From assembly GCF_002252505.1 (NCBI RefSeq), contig NZ_NNRL01000169.1, positions 1 through 64,000 on the forward strand: 64,000 nt of DNA, written 5' to 3'. The stretch comes from Brucella grignonensis. GTDB taxonomy: Bacteria > Pseudomonadota > Alphaproteobacteria > Rhizobiales > Rhizobiaceae. Numbering within the stretch: position 1 is the first letter of the stretch; each line of letters starts with the position of its first letter. The position numbers were made by a program, and so were the translations under genes. The notes beneath the pieces are model-generated. The model was not told the origin of the DNA, made no database searches, and worked only from the letters and a program-made list of their open reading frames with translations. Shown one piece after another: positions 1-8,831 of this stretch.

Positions 1-2
1 CA

Positions 3-875
3 GGAAGCGGCATAATCAGATACTCTCACCACCGGCATGATGCAGTTGGGGTAGCTTTTCCACGCCCGAAGCCCGATCGAATATCGAGAAAGTCTTGGCC
101 TTACGCCATAAACCAGTCCAATTTTTATCCCTCCCCCCTTCTTGAAGATACCTCCACACGTGAAGATCATCTTCTGATCAATCATGAGCATGGTGCACTT
201 GCGAAGAAGGAAGTCCGTCAGGCGCTGGACATGGCGATCGACAAGCAGTCGATTGTCGATACCGTGACATTCGGGATTGGTCAGGTTGCGAATTCCTACA
301 TACCGAAGGGCGCTCTGTATCATTATGCCGATAATCTCAAGCGTCCATACGATCCCGAGAAGGCGAAACAGATGCTGGCCGATGCTGATGCAGCGGGCCT
401 GTCGCTCAATTACATCGTCAATGCCGGCAACGAAACGGACGAACAGATCGCAGTTCTTCTACAGCAGCAGCTCCAGAAGGCAGGCGTTACCGTCAACCTC
501 CAGAAAGTCGACCCTAGCCAGAGCTGGGATATGTTGATTGCTGGTGATTACGATATCTCCGTCATGTACTGGACCAATGACGTTCTTGATCCTGACCAGA
601 AGACCACATTTGTTTTGGGTCACGATACCAATATGAATTACATGACCCGCTATAACAATGAGAAGATAAAAGACCTCGTTGCAGCAGCGCGTCTGGAGCT
701 TGATCCAAAGAAGCGTGAAGCCATGTATATTGATCTTCAGAAAATGGCGAAGGATGATGTCAACTGGATCGATCTCTATTACAGCCCTTATATCAATGTC
801 ACGGGCAAGAATATTGAGAATTTCTACCAGAACCCGCTTGGTCGTTTCTTCCTGGAAGATACTGTGAAGAACTAA
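3..875 (+). CDS. 3' part of a family 5 (peptide/opine/nickel type) ABC transporter substrate-binding protein
   Basis: The reading frame is open from base 3, so the gene runs off the left edge and its start is not visible. From about base 183 onward the protein reads as the C-terminal lobe of an SBP_bac_5 periplasmic binding protein. The hallmark VRQAL-x-MAIDK segment is followed by YDPEKAKQMLADA, a QLQKAGV helix and a late WxDLY element. Such proteins deliver oligopeptides or similar solutes to an inner-membrane ABC permease; the substrate cannot be told from this piece. Bases 3-182 are open but do not resemble the family, so that part may be divergent, rearranged or frameshifted. An ATG at 231 lies inside the conserved motif and is not a plausible start. 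A GC-rich hairpin follows the stop codon. Confidence 0.7.
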   Translation, partial: GSGIIRYSHHRHDAVGVAFPRPKPDRISRKSWPYAINQSNFYPSPLLEDTSTREDHLLINHEHGALAKKEVRQALDMAIDKQSIVDTVTFGIGQVANSYIPKGALYHYADNLKRPYDPEKAKQMLADADAAGLSLNYIVNAGNETDEQIAVLLQQQLQKAGVTVNLQKVDPSQSWDMLIAGDYDISVMYWTNDVLDPDQKTTFVLGHDTNMNYMTRYNNEKIKDLVAAARLELDPKKREAMYIDLQKMAKDDVNWIDLYYSPYINVTGKNIENFYQNPLGRFFLEDTVKN

Positions 876-902
876 ATTTGTCGTGGTGAGGCGCAAATGT
901 TG

Positions 903-930
903 CGGCGGGCAACGCCCGCCGTCTCTTATT
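903..930 (+). terminator. hairpin terminator between convergent genes
   Basis: CGGCGGGC (903-910) pairs perfectly with GCCCGCCG (914-921) around a 3-base loop. A T-rich stretch follows on the plus strand. It sits 28 bases after the binding-protein stop and just before the convergent tenA stop, so it most likely ends the plus-strand gene. Confidence 0.65.
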
Positions 931-934
931 CGTG

Positions 935-1582
935 TTATTTGCCGACGCGATAATTGACCTCAAAAAACTCAAGTTCGAGACGAACAGCGCGCAGGAAGAA
1001 GTCTCGACATATTTCTGATTGCGCTGGACCAACCCGGTCCAGTTCGGATTTGAGGAAACCTACAAATTCCCGGAAATGAGGATTGTCATGTAGTGTAATC
1101 CATTCTGCATGAACGAAATTATTTGGAAAGGGTGAGGGCGTACGCGATGCCCAGTCGAGATAAAGGCCTTCGGCAACATTGAGAACCGAGAGGATTGCGG
1201 CGTAGGAGCGTGTGACAGCAGCTTCACGCATGATTGCTTTGAACCCGATGGTTGGTTCGGTATCGGGGATATTTGCGCGTGCCTCTTCACTCACATCGAG
1301 TGCTGCAAAAGCACGGAGAAAATAGGTGTTTTCTTCTCCGGATACCATTCCGGCAAAGCGGCCAAAGCGCAGTCGCGCCTCAAATGTATCTGCTGTGGCC
1401 ATTGCCGCACCCAGCAAAGTGAGAAAACTGTCGAGAAAACGATGATCCTGAACCAGATAGGATGCCATCGCTGGATCCGAAAGGGTGCCTGCACAGAGTT
1501 CTTTGACGAAAGAATGTTCAACGGCCTGCGTCCACAATGGTTCGCTTGCTTGCTTCAGTTTTTGAGAGAAATGTTCAGTCAT
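935..1582 (-). CDS. tenA: TenA/thiaminase II family protein, TenA_E-like
   Basis: A 215-residue protein of the TenA all-helical fold, the usual family length. Family enzymes hydrolyse damaged thiamin or aminopyrimidine fragments for thiamin salvage in the cytoplasm. Conserved features seen are VQDHRFL (Asp46), the SGEE-N-F helix around 80-90 and the C-terminal LELEFFE segment with a catalytic-type glutamate. The region that carries the active cysteine in classic TenA reads NVAEGLYLDW here, with Glu138 and no cysteine. That resembles the TenA_E subgroup, so the substrate is probably not intact thiamin. The start at 1582 is chosen because an AAAGG ribosome site precedes it and because the upstream open frame translates a TPP riboswitch rather than protein. 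Confidence 0.88.
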   Translation of the reverse strand: MTEHFSQKLKQASEPLWTQAVEHSFVKELCAGTLSDPAMASYLVQDHRFLDSFLTLLGAAMATADTFEARLRFGRFAGMVSGEENTYFLRAFAALDVSEEARANIPDTEPTIGFKAIMREAAVTRSYAAILSVLNVAEGLYLDWASRTPSPFPNNFVHAEWITLHDNPHFREFVGFLKSELDRVGPAQSEICRDFFLRAVRLELEFFEVNYRVGK

Positions 1583-1630
1583 AAAGCTACCTTTCTGCTG
1601 GTAGCGAGACCGCGTAAATTTGGCATTATA

Positions 1631-1650
1631 CGGCCTCGCAGTGAGGCCGG
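1631..1650 (-). promoter_or_regulatory. leader hairpin, possible riboswitch expression platform
   Basis: CGGCCTC and GAGGCCG form a 7-base stem between the TPP aptamer and the tenA ribosome site. No T-run follows on the minus strand, so a plain terminator is unlikely. It may take part in switching the leader fold, which is inference. Confidence 0.4.
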
Positions 1651-1668
1651 CAAAAGGCTGGCTTAAAC

Positions 1669-1766
1669 TTCCCCATCCCTTCGCCGGCATGATCCGGATC
1701 AGGTTCGAAGGGTCACGGCGCTGCGTTTGCCAGCCGTATCTCAGCCCCTTGCGGGACACCCCTTGG
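1669..1766 (-). promoter_or_regulatory. TPP (THI box) riboswitch
   Basis: Read on the minus strand, the leader shows the conserved thi-box blocks in order: GGGGTGTCCCG, GGGGCTGAGATACG, a variable arm, then ACCTGATCCGGATCATGCCGGCGAAGGGA split across the 3' helix. These are the thiamin pyrophosphate aptamer signatures. It lies about 90 bases upstream of the tenA start, so thiamin pyrophosphate should switch tenA off. Confidence 0.95.
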
Positions 1767-1867
1767 TGTTAGAAATCTTAATCGAGACTCTCGCCAATGT
1801 CGAGCCGTTGGGTAGTCGATGGTTTGGATATAACCGAACTGAAATCATCGTATCAACGATGCGCTAG

Positions 1868-2818
1868 TCAGTCAGTCTTGTTGGATTCCGCAAGTTCAGC
1901 CTCTCTTCGTCTCAGCATCTCGAACATGGATGTGGTACGCAGATTTGTCTCGCGATCAATCTCGCCGCCCTTTTGCCAGATGCCATATTTCTCACGGAAG
2001 TAATCGATGACAAGGAGATCTGCTTCGATACGGTCATGCCCTTCCTGAACCAGATTGAGCAGCGCATCTACTCTGCTACCTTTGCCTTCACGAAGGTGGC
2101 GTCGTTTTCCGGTATTCCAGATTGGAATGCCTACACGTTCCAAGTGTCCGGAAATCCATGGATCGTCTACTGTCCACATCACATCAGGAATATCGTAAAA
2201 AAGCTCATCGAACCATTCAGGGCGCACCAGAACACCAGCAAAGCCGGAAATCTGATCGACATATCCGGGAGTGGTTAGGTTGGGTTTGATGGTGAAAAGG
2301 CAGAGTATCCGTTTCACTCTGTATATAGAGTCTTTGTGTTTCCAGCGGCTGCGCGGGAGCCTGTCTGATGGGCGGCAATCATCGGATATATCCGGGAATG
2401 TTTCACCCACTTCAATAATACATGTATTCGGTTTCTTGGCCGCTTCGTTCTTAAAGCGTGCATGCCAGCCGCGATCATAAATCTTATCGTCGTCGCAGAA
2501 TAGAATGTCGATATCCTGTCCCTTCAGATCCCGGGCTGCTGGAAGGACTTTCGTCGCAGGGCCATAATCCCGGTCACAACGGCAGATAGTTATGCCCTTC
2601 GGTACTACCGGCGGCGTTCCATCCCAATCCGGAAAGCGGCGGTATGTCTCAGGTATGTAAAGCCGAATTTCTTGAGCTTTTAAATTCTGAGATAAAAGAG
2701 ACTTCAGAGTTGGCTGTAACAGATGAAAACGCGAAGGTATCGATGATAAGCTTATGATAGTCGGTCTTCTCAATGTCGACCCCTTTGAGCAATCTGGTAT
2801 GTTGAAACGCGATTCCAT
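1868..2818 (-). CDS. glycosyltransferase-like protein (GT-A fold)
   Basis: A 316-residue protein with features of a nucleotide-sugar glycosyltransferase. It has an N-terminal IISLSSIPSRF strand-helix, a CRCDRDYGPATKVLPA segment and an IDILFCDDDKIYD motif around residue 105. The last is the acidic DDD of the GT-A metal/sugar-nucleotide site. A later TVDDPWISGHLER segment resembles the acceptor-side acidic motif. Acceptor and sugar are unknown. The gene stands alone, and the DNA upstream is markedly A/T rich, unlike its neighbours, which hints at acquisition. No signal peptide or membrane span is evident. Confidence 0.7.
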   Translation of the reverse strand: MESRFNIPDCSKGSTLRRPTIISLSSIPSRFHLLQPTLKSLLSQNLKAQEIRLYIPETYRRFPDWDGTPPVVPKGITICRCDRDYGPATKVLPAARDLKGQDIDILFCDDDKIYDRGWHARFKNEAAKKPNTCIIEVGETFPDISDDCRPSDRLPRSRWKHKDSIYRVKRILCLFTIKPNLTTPGYVDQISGFAGVLVRPEWFDELFYDIPDVMWTVDDPWISGHLERVGIPIWNTGKRRHLREGKGSRVDALLNLVQEGHDRIEADLLVIDYFREKYGIWQKGGEIDRETNLRTTSMFEMLRRREAELAESNKTD

Positions 2819-3117
2819 GCGTTCCGATTAAATGCGTTGTTAGCTACAATTTTATCAAATGAAAAATTATATGAACTAATGAACAGCTCTACTCGTATTA
2901 TATGCTTTGATCGAAGTTTGATAGCAAAAATGTTAGAGCTGCAAATACGACAATGCAAGCCGCAAAAAGCTGCGATTGAAACATTGAACCAGTACATGAT
3001 CTATAATTTTCACACCCCTGCACTGCATAAAGATGACTGTTAAAATCATATTTAAATTGCAAGGGCTCTTATATGCACTGCAGAAGTTTTTTACTGCCTT
3101 GGCAGGCGGAACTATTC
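2819..3117. other. AT-rich intergenic stretch
   Basis: About 300 bases of conspicuously A/T-rich DNA between the glycosyltransferase and a decayed LacI-type gene. It presumably holds the glycosyltransferase promoter. No convincing gene, repeat or operator was seen. Confidence 0.5.
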
Positions 3118-3929
3118 ATGCCGACGAACATAACAGGCGAGCCGACGTGCTGCGCTTTTTTCAACGAGCGATGGCGGGATTCGATGGCATACTGCAATGG
3201 CAATAGGGCGCTGAGTGGAAAAGCTGCAGCCCTTGGGTGGATTGGCCGGACTTGGCAGATCGCCACGCAATACAATACACTTGCGCTGGCGCTGGGATAT
3301 CGCTGGTCGGCAACCAGCATACCGAGGAAGCCATTGATCTTATCAGGAAGACCGAGACATTTGTCGTGGAAGGCTGGGTCACTGACAATGTGCTCGACAT
3401 GGCGGTTGGCTATTCCATGACAGATGCAATGAGCAATGTCCTGCCTTCTACTGGAACGAGATCGCTGTCATATCGGCTTTGTGGGATATGGAGGCGCGTC
3501 TGCGCGTCGATACAGTGACCGTCTCCCGGCCTTTGAGGAAACCATGGCTGCGGCAGGTCTGGAATATCACCGGGTCTGCATTGTGGATGAGGTTGAAGGT
3601 TTTAGTGCTAGTCCCAAGACACTTGAAGCGCCGCGTTGTATCGATCCTGATATCGATGGTGTGATCTGTCCCACGGATATCGTGGCGGCTGGTGTGATAT
3701 TCGAATGCACGCGCCTTGGGTGGAAAGTACCGGAGCGTCTTGCTGTCACCGGATGGGGGACTATGAAATCGCGTCGGAAATAACGTCGGGCCTATCGACG
3801 ATCCAGCCGAACGCCTATGAAATGGGTGTAAAGAGCATGGAAATGATTGTCGACCGCGTCTCTGGAGTGGCAGCGGCAGACGTCGTCGTCGATATCGGTT
3901 ATGATGTCGTGAAGCGCGAGAGTGCGTAA
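3118..3929 (+). pseudogene. decayed LacI-family transcriptional regulator
   Basis: Pieces of a LacI-type sugar-responsive repressor occur in order but in different frames. They are a DEHNRRADVL-like piece near 3122, ISLVGNQHTEEAIDLIRK near 3300, WVTDNVLDMAVGYSMTDAM near 3380-3430, and CHIGFVGYGG through RLAVTGWG at 3470-3757. The C-terminal end GDYEIASEITSGLSTIQPN follows to 3929 in another frame. The last junction falls in a run of Gs after GGAT near 3755, where one extra G would restore the frame. No helix-turn-helix is recognisable at the 5' end. The protein cannot be made as one chain, so this is a pseudogene, unless the G-run is a sequencing error and the upstream breaks are real. Confidence 0.75.
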
Positions 3930-3952
3930 AGCACTCAGCCTCCACCGTTTGT

Positions 3953-5269
3953 TCAGGTGGCCCCTTTTTTGCGGAATGAAGAAGCGTCGATGCCGAGCCG
4001 GTTCAATCGGGCGTAGAGACTACGACGTGGTAGCTGCAACAATTCGGCAGCTTCTCCGACATCACCATTCAGGCGTGCAAGTGTGTCCTGCAAGACCTTG
4101 GCTTCAAACTGATCCATCTGCTCTGCAAGCGGCAGAGAGCTGGGTTCATTCGTTGGATCGTAACTTAGTCCCAATACCACTTGCTTTGCGAAATTTCGCA
4201 ACTCCCGCACATTCCCCAACCACTCATCGGCGTTGAGCCGGGACTCTATCGTTGCATTGATGTCCGGACGCGGCTGACCGAACTGGTTTGCAGCTTCATC
4301 GAGAAAATAAGCGAATAAAAGCCCGATATCTTTGCGGCGCTCACGCAAAGGCGGGATGCGAAGCCGTACGGTTTCAAGCCTGTAGAAAAGATCTGACCTG
4401 AAGTGCCCGGCATTTACGACGCCTTCGAGATCTCCTTTGGCAGCAGCGATAACGCGCAGATTGACGGCGCGAGGTTCGCCCGTCATCGACGGCAACTCAC
4501 GTTCTTCGACGACGCGCAAGAGCTTGCCTTGTAGGCTTGTTGACATGCTGTCGATTTCATCAAGAAAGAGTGTCCCGCGATCCGCGTCGGCTATGCGCCC
4601 ACGTTGAATTCTATTGCCGAAAAGCACCTCATCGGCAATCGCGTCGGGGAGTGCTGCACAATCGATTGCGACAAAGCCGCGAGCGTGGCGTGTGCTCCAG
4701 CGATGAAGCAGTCGGGCAACAAGTTCCTTTCCGGTGCCAGTCTCGCCTTCGATCAGCACATCTACATCGACACTTGCAAGCTGGCGGATAGTCTCGCGCA
4801 ATCGCACCATGACGGGTGTTTCACCCAGCAACGGGAAATCTTGCTCAGCTTCCGCAGCGGCTTTGCGAAGTCTACGGTTTTCGAGAACCAGACGGCGCAT
4901 TTCCAATGCCCGACGAACACTTGAAACCATGTGATCGGCAGAGAAAGGCTTCGCAATAAAGTCGAACGCACCTTTTTTGAGTGCTGCCACTGCCATGCTG
5001 ATGTCGCCATGTCCGGTCATGAGGATGACTGGCAACTCGGGGTCGCGTGTCAGCAGCGCTTCCATCACGGCATGACCATCAATGCGTGGCATCCGGATAT
5101 CTGTGACGACGATCCCGGGAAAGTCGGCACTCAGATTGGCAAGTGCTGATTGTCCATCGCCATAGGTCTCGATATCCAGCCCAGCGATCTCGAAGGAATC
5201 TGCAAGAGCTGTGCGGAATGCCACGTCATCATCGATCAACATGACGCGGAGTGGTTCAGTGCCTGTCAT
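3953..5269 (-). CDS. DctD/NtrC-family response regulator lacking the GAFTGA loop
   Basis: A 438-residue regulator with a receiver domain (about 5-120; phospho-acceptor Asp57 in VVTDIRMP, Lys107 in IAKPF). An AAA+ ATPase domain follows (about 146-365; Walker A GETGTGKE near 175, Walker B LFLDEID near 234, arginine-rich LRERRKD), then a Fis-type helix-turn-helix at the C-terminus. Family members are activated by a sensor kinase and open sigma-54 promoters. Here the loop that contacts sigma-54 is cleanly missing: LFGN (217-220) runs straight into RIQRGRI where DctD has HExGAFTGA. The gene overlaps the upstream kinase gene by 4 bases, so the two are co-translated. It probably controls the divergent MFS permease. 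Confidence 0.9.
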   Translation of the reverse strand: MTGTEPLRVMLIDDDVAFRTALADSFEIAGLDIETYGDGQSALANLSADFPGIVVTDIRMPRIDGHAVMEALLTRDPELPVILMTGHGDISMAVAALKKGAFDFIAKPFSADHMVSSVRRALEMRRLVLENRRLRKAAAEAEQDFPLLGETPVMVRLRETIRQLASVDVDVLIEGETGTGKELVARLLHRWSTRHARGFVAIDCAALPDAIADEVLFGNRIQRGRIADADRGTLFLDEIDSMSTSLQGKLLRVVEERELPSMTGEPRAVNLRVIAAAKGDLEGVVNAGHFRSDLFYRLETVRLRIPPLRERRKDIGLLFAYFLDEAANQFGQPRPDINATIESRLNADEWLGNVRELRNFAKQVVLGLSYDPTNEPSSLPLAEQMDQFEAKVLQDTLARLNGDVGEAAELLQLPRRSLYARLNRLGIDASSFRKKGAT

Positions 5270-7044
5270 GTTTGTTTTGCTCGCTTTACCGTGGCTGAGA
5301 AGGCAGCGCCGCCCAATGGCGAAGGCACGATACGCAACGTGCCTTCGAGCTCTGTCATGATGTCGCGTGCAATACCTAACCCAAGGCCCAACCCTTCCGG
5401 TTTTCCGGTTACAAAGGGGCTAAACACTTCATCGGCCAATGCTTGATCTATGCCGGGTCCGTTATCCGCGACAATCAGGGACACAAGTTGTTCCTCTTCC
5501 GAGATGAACAAAGCGATGCGCGGTTCAGATTTTTCAGCAACCGCATCAAGCGCATTTTGCAGCAGATTGACCAACACTTGTTCCAGCCGGACGCGATTTG
5601 CTAGAACCGCAAAATTGGACCCATTGGGCATTTCAAGAGTCACACCAGCTTTGTGAAAGCGGTCGCCCATCAAAAGAAGTGTGCCTTCTATCAACTCATC
5701 AAGGTGGACCGGAGCCAAGTCGCGGTGTCCGCGTCGCGCAAAGCGCCGCATTTCCTGTGTAATAGAACCAATACGCGACGTAAGTTCGACGGAAGTGGCC
5801 AGGTTGGCTGCGACTTTGTCCAGTTTGCCCTTTGCCAGGTGGTGTTGTGCATTTTCTGTAAGTGTTTGAATGGTGGCGACGGGTTGGTTGATCTCATGGA
5901 CGAGACCTGCGGTGATAGACCCCAGCGATGCGAGCCTGTTTGCCTGCCCCAGTTCTTCGCGCGCTTCCCGAAAGCGTTTGTCGGCGCGCTCGCGCTCTGC
6001 CATTTCAGCGCTGAGTTCGGCCGTGCGTTCTGCAACTACGGTTTCAAGGGCTGCGCGGTCTGCAGCCAGGCGTGCTGCGCGCGTTATTCGCCAATAAACT
6101 GCACCGGCAAGCACGATGAGGATCAGCAGCGCTGACACAGTTATAAGTCGTGCCAGATCGTGTGCCGCTCGCATTGATGGGGCTACGGCTTCAACGTGGA
6201 GAAGTCTTAATTCTGTTCCGGCAATTGGCTCACTCACCGTGAGAAATTTTGCACCGGATGGTCCGCGCATCATGTTTTCGGGCTCGAAAGCATAATGGCT
6301 GGGTTGTAAGTCCGCGATATTGAACTGTCCGCTCTGGCGTATCTTTGCACGCTCTGCTTCGGAGATTGGTAGAAACGAACGCAGGTCTTCTGCCTTGTCC
6401 GTTGATGCCAATATGATGCCACGAGGATCAACGACGAACGTTTGGCCGGGATCGTTCGACCACGTTTGGACAAGCCGGTGAAATTCAAATTTGACGACTA
6501 CAACACCAACGGGATTAACTTCATCACCAATGCGCCTTGCGAGGAATAGGCCAAAGCGCCTGCTGAGATCGCCTATAGCATAATATTCAGCAGCCCCTGC
6601 GGCCATCGCGCCTTGAAAATAAGGACGGTAGCCGTAATTGCGCCCAACGAAACTTTCAGGCGTATTGGCATTGGAAGAAGCAATGACGGTGCCATCGCGT
6701 TTGACAACATATATGATCGGTGAGCCGATCTCATAGGCAAGAAATTTCAGCTTCTCGTTAAGTCGTTCTGTCGCGTCCTGTCTCTCACCAGCAAGGACGT
6801 CGTTAAGGTCGCTATACTCTTTCAGAACAACCGGAAGCAGGCGGAACTTGGCCAGTTCGCTATCGATAAGACGGGTTTGTTGACGCGCAACAAGTGTCGC
6901 GGCCTCGCTCAAACGATCAAGCGCGCTTGTCTCAGTCCATGACCGTGCAATCGTCCAGAGGCCTATCGCCAGCATGAACGCGAGCGCGATCATCAGGATT
7001 CTGCGGAGCTGTCGCCATTTTTTCATTTGTGCAGGATTATGCAT
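5266..7044 (-). CDS. DctB-like membrane sensor histidine kinase
   Basis: A 592-residue kinase. A short cytoplasmic end is followed by membrane span 1 (about 16-33), a periplasmic double-PAS/dCACHE-like sensor (about 40-295), span 2 (about 299-317) and a coiled linker (about 325-370). The dimerisation domain has H-box LVHEINQP (His383), and an HATPase_c domain carries NLLQNALDA, DNGPGID and GLGLGLGI. The layout matches DctB, which senses C4-dicarboxylates; the ligand here is likely a related carboxylate. The start at 7044 has a poor ribosome site. The adjacent transporter suggests sensing of 2-oxoglutarate or a similar acid, as with Pseudomonas MifSR beside its 2-oxoglutarate permease, which is an analogy only. 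Confidence 0.9.
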   Translation of the reverse strand: MHNPAQMKKWRQLRRILMIALAFMLAIGLWTIARSWTETSALDRLSEAATLVARQQTRLIDSELAKFRLLPVVLKEYSDLNDVLAGERQDATERLNEKLKFLAYEIGSPIIYVVKRDGTVIASSNANTPESFVGRNYGYRPYFQGAMAAGAAEYYAIGDLSRRFGLFLARRIGDEVNPVGVVVVKFEFHRLVQTWSNDPGQTFVVDPRGIILASTDKAEDLRSFLPISEAERAKIRQSGQFNIADLQPSHYAFEPENMMRGPSGAKFLTVSEPIAGTELRLLHVEAVAPSMRAAHDLARLITVSALLILIVLAGAVYWRITRAARLAADRAALETVVAERTAELSAEMAERERADKRFREAREELGQANRLASLGSITAGLVHEINQPVATIQTLTENAQHHLAKGKLDKVAANLATSVELTSRIGSITQEMRRFARRGHRDLAPVHLDELIEGTLLLMGDRFHKAGVTLEMPNGSNFAVLANRVRLEQVLVNLLQNALDAVAEKSEPRIALFISEEEQLVSLIVADNGPGIDQALADEVFSPFVTGKPEGLGLGLGIARDIMTELEGTLRIVPSPLGGAAFSATVKRAKQT

Positions 7045-7515
7045 TTATTTGAGTAATGTCACGCATATTTTTGCACAAATTGAATGTTCAAAATGTGTCA
7101 AAATCGAGATTCTGCGAGTTAATTCAACAAACTAAACTTTTTAATCCGCCGCTCTGGCGGTCGACAGCCATGTCCCGCATTTTGGTACCACTTCGAAAGT
7201 GGGAGTTTCGTAGGGAGGAGCTAATCCGTGCAACCACAAAATCGTGTCTTTGTTCTCGCCCGATTTCTTGAAGGAGATCTGGGTATTGCGATGCAGGCTC
7301 AGGAAACTGAAAGCCGGCCAGACCAAGGGGCGCGGATCTAGAAATCAATCAATCAGGCCCATTTCCCAACAGGGGTTTTCGCCTTTTTAAGCTCTTCTTG
7401 GGCGCGGTTGCGACAATTCCCCAAGACAATCAGAAACACCCTAAAATATGCGTGGCTAATGGCGCGCTCACCACGGGTGAACCTCAAAAATCGTGAGATT
7501 TGAAGGAGTGACCGC
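7045..7515. other. divergent control region of the kinase and MFS genes
   Basis: Holds the promoters of the divergent two-component operon and permease gene. CCACTT/AAGTGG forms a small stem near 7188-7202. A GAAGGAG ribosome site precedes the permease start. I looked for a TGGCAC-N5-TTGC sigma-54 promoter and did not find a good one on either strand. Short open frames on both strands here show no family resemblance. Confidence 0.5.
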
Positions 7516-8823
7516 ATGGTCTCAATAACGTCCGAACAGAGTGCTGTGCCTAGCACCAACAGCCGACTGAAATCCATTATTGGCGGATCGACCGGTAACC
7601 TCGTTGAATGGTTTGACTGGTATGTATACGCAGCTTTCACGCTCTATTTCGCACCGCACTTTTTTCCTTCGGAAAGCCAGACTGCGCAACTTTTGAGCGC
7701 TGCTGCAGTTTTTGCCGTTGGTTTCATCATGCGCCCGATCGGTGCGTGGATCATGGGCATCTATGCTGATCGCAAGGGCCGTAAGGCAGGTCTGGCGCTG
7801 TCTGTGACGCTAATGTGCGCAGGTTCGCTTATCATTGCCCTGACACCCGGCTATGAAACTATTGGCCTTGTTGCCCCGGCGCTTCTGGTTCTTGCACGCC
7901 TCATGCAGGGCCTGTCTGTTGGCGGTGAGTATGGTGCCAGCGCGACCTATCTATCCGAAATGGCGGGCAAAAGCCGTCGCGGCTTCTTCTCGTCCTTCCA
8001 GTATGTGACGCTGATCTCCGGCCAGCTTTTGGCAATTTTGCTACTGATCGTGCTTCAGAGCACGATGGAAACCTCTGCCCTTGAAGCCTGGGGTTGGCGT
8101 ATCCCGTTCTTCATCGGTGCATTGCTTGCGGTTGTCGTCTTCTGGCTGCGCCGGGGTCTTGCTGAAACCGAGAGCTTCAAGAACGTTAAAGCCAAGGGCG
8201 CACCGAAGTCAGGCTTCTGGACATTGATCAAGTATCATCCGAAGGAAACCGCACTGGTCATGCTTCTGACCGCTGGTGGTACGCTCGCCTTCTACGCATA
8301 CTCGATTTACATGCAGAAGTTCCTGGTCAATACATCTGGCTTCAGCCGCGAAGTGGCCAGTCAGATCAACGCGGTCACGCTGTTCATCTTCATGTGCCTT
8401 CAGCCTGTCGCCGGTGCATTATCGGACAAGATTGGTCGCAAGCCGCTGATGATTGCCTTTGGTGCAGCAGGGGTGCTGTTTACCTATCCGATCTTCGCTA
8501 CGCTCGAACAGACACGTGACCCTTGGGTTGCTGGGATGCTCGTCATGGGTGCCTTGATCATTGTAACGGGTTACACCTCGATCAATGCAGTGGTGAAGGC
8601 AGAACTCTTCCCGGCTCATATCCGTGCGCTTGGTGTGGCGCTGCCTTACGCTCTGGCGAATACTTTGTTTGGCGGAACAGCGGAATATGTAGCGCTGAGC
8701 TTTAAGAACGGTGGCTGGGAGCGTGGCTTCTACTGGTACGTAACCGTCATGATCGGCATTTCGTTGGTCGTTTATCTGCGGATGCGCGATACCAGCAAAG
8801 ACAGTATGATCAAGGAAGACTAA
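7516..8823 (+). CDS. MFS metabolite:proton symporter, KgtP (2-oxoglutarate permease) type
   Basis: A 435-residue, roughly 12-span major facilitator protein. Family signatures are STGNLVEWFDWYVYAAFTLYF near the N-terminus, GIYADRKGRKAGL after span 2 and RLMQGLSVGGEYGASATYLSEMA in span 4. A second loop motif, GALSDKIGRKPLM, lies in the C-terminal half. These mark the metabolite:H+ symporter family that includes KgtP, ShiA and ProP. It imports an organic acid or zwitterion across the inner membrane. The adjoining DctBD-like pair points to a dicarboxylate such as 2-oxoglutarate. A GAAGGAG site supports the ATG at 7516, and a strong terminator follows. Confidence 0.88.
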   Translation: MVSITSEQSAVPSTNSRLKSIIGGSTGNLVEWFDWYVYAAFTLYFAPHFFPSESQTAQLLSAAAVFAVGFIMRPIGAWIMGIYADRKGRKAGLALSVTLMCAGSLIIALTPGYETIGLVAPALLVLARLMQGLSVGGEYGASATYLSEMAGKSRRGFFSSFQYVTLISGQLLAILLLIVLQSTMETSALEAWGWRIPFFIGALLAVVVFWLRRGLAETESFKNVKAKGAPKSGFWTLIKYHPKETALVMLLTAGGTLAFYAYSIYMQKFLVNTSGFSREVASQINAVTLFIFMCLQPVAGALSDKIGRKPLMIAFGAAGVLFTYPIFATLEQTRDPWVAGMLVMGALIIVTGYTSINAVVKAELFPAHIRALGVALPYALANTLFGGTAEYVALSFKNGGWERGFYWYVTVMIGISLVVYLRMRDTSKDSMIKED

Positions 8824-8831
8824 GAAACCAC

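Noticed and set aside
1583-1759. N-terminal extension of the TenA open frame
   Set aside because: It is the translated TPP riboswitch and leader; the real ATG with a ribosome site is at 1582.
7045-7515. Possible sigma-54 promoter before the MFS permease
   Set aside because: I found no TGGCAC-N5-TTGC match with acceptable spacing, which also fits the missing GAFTGA loop.
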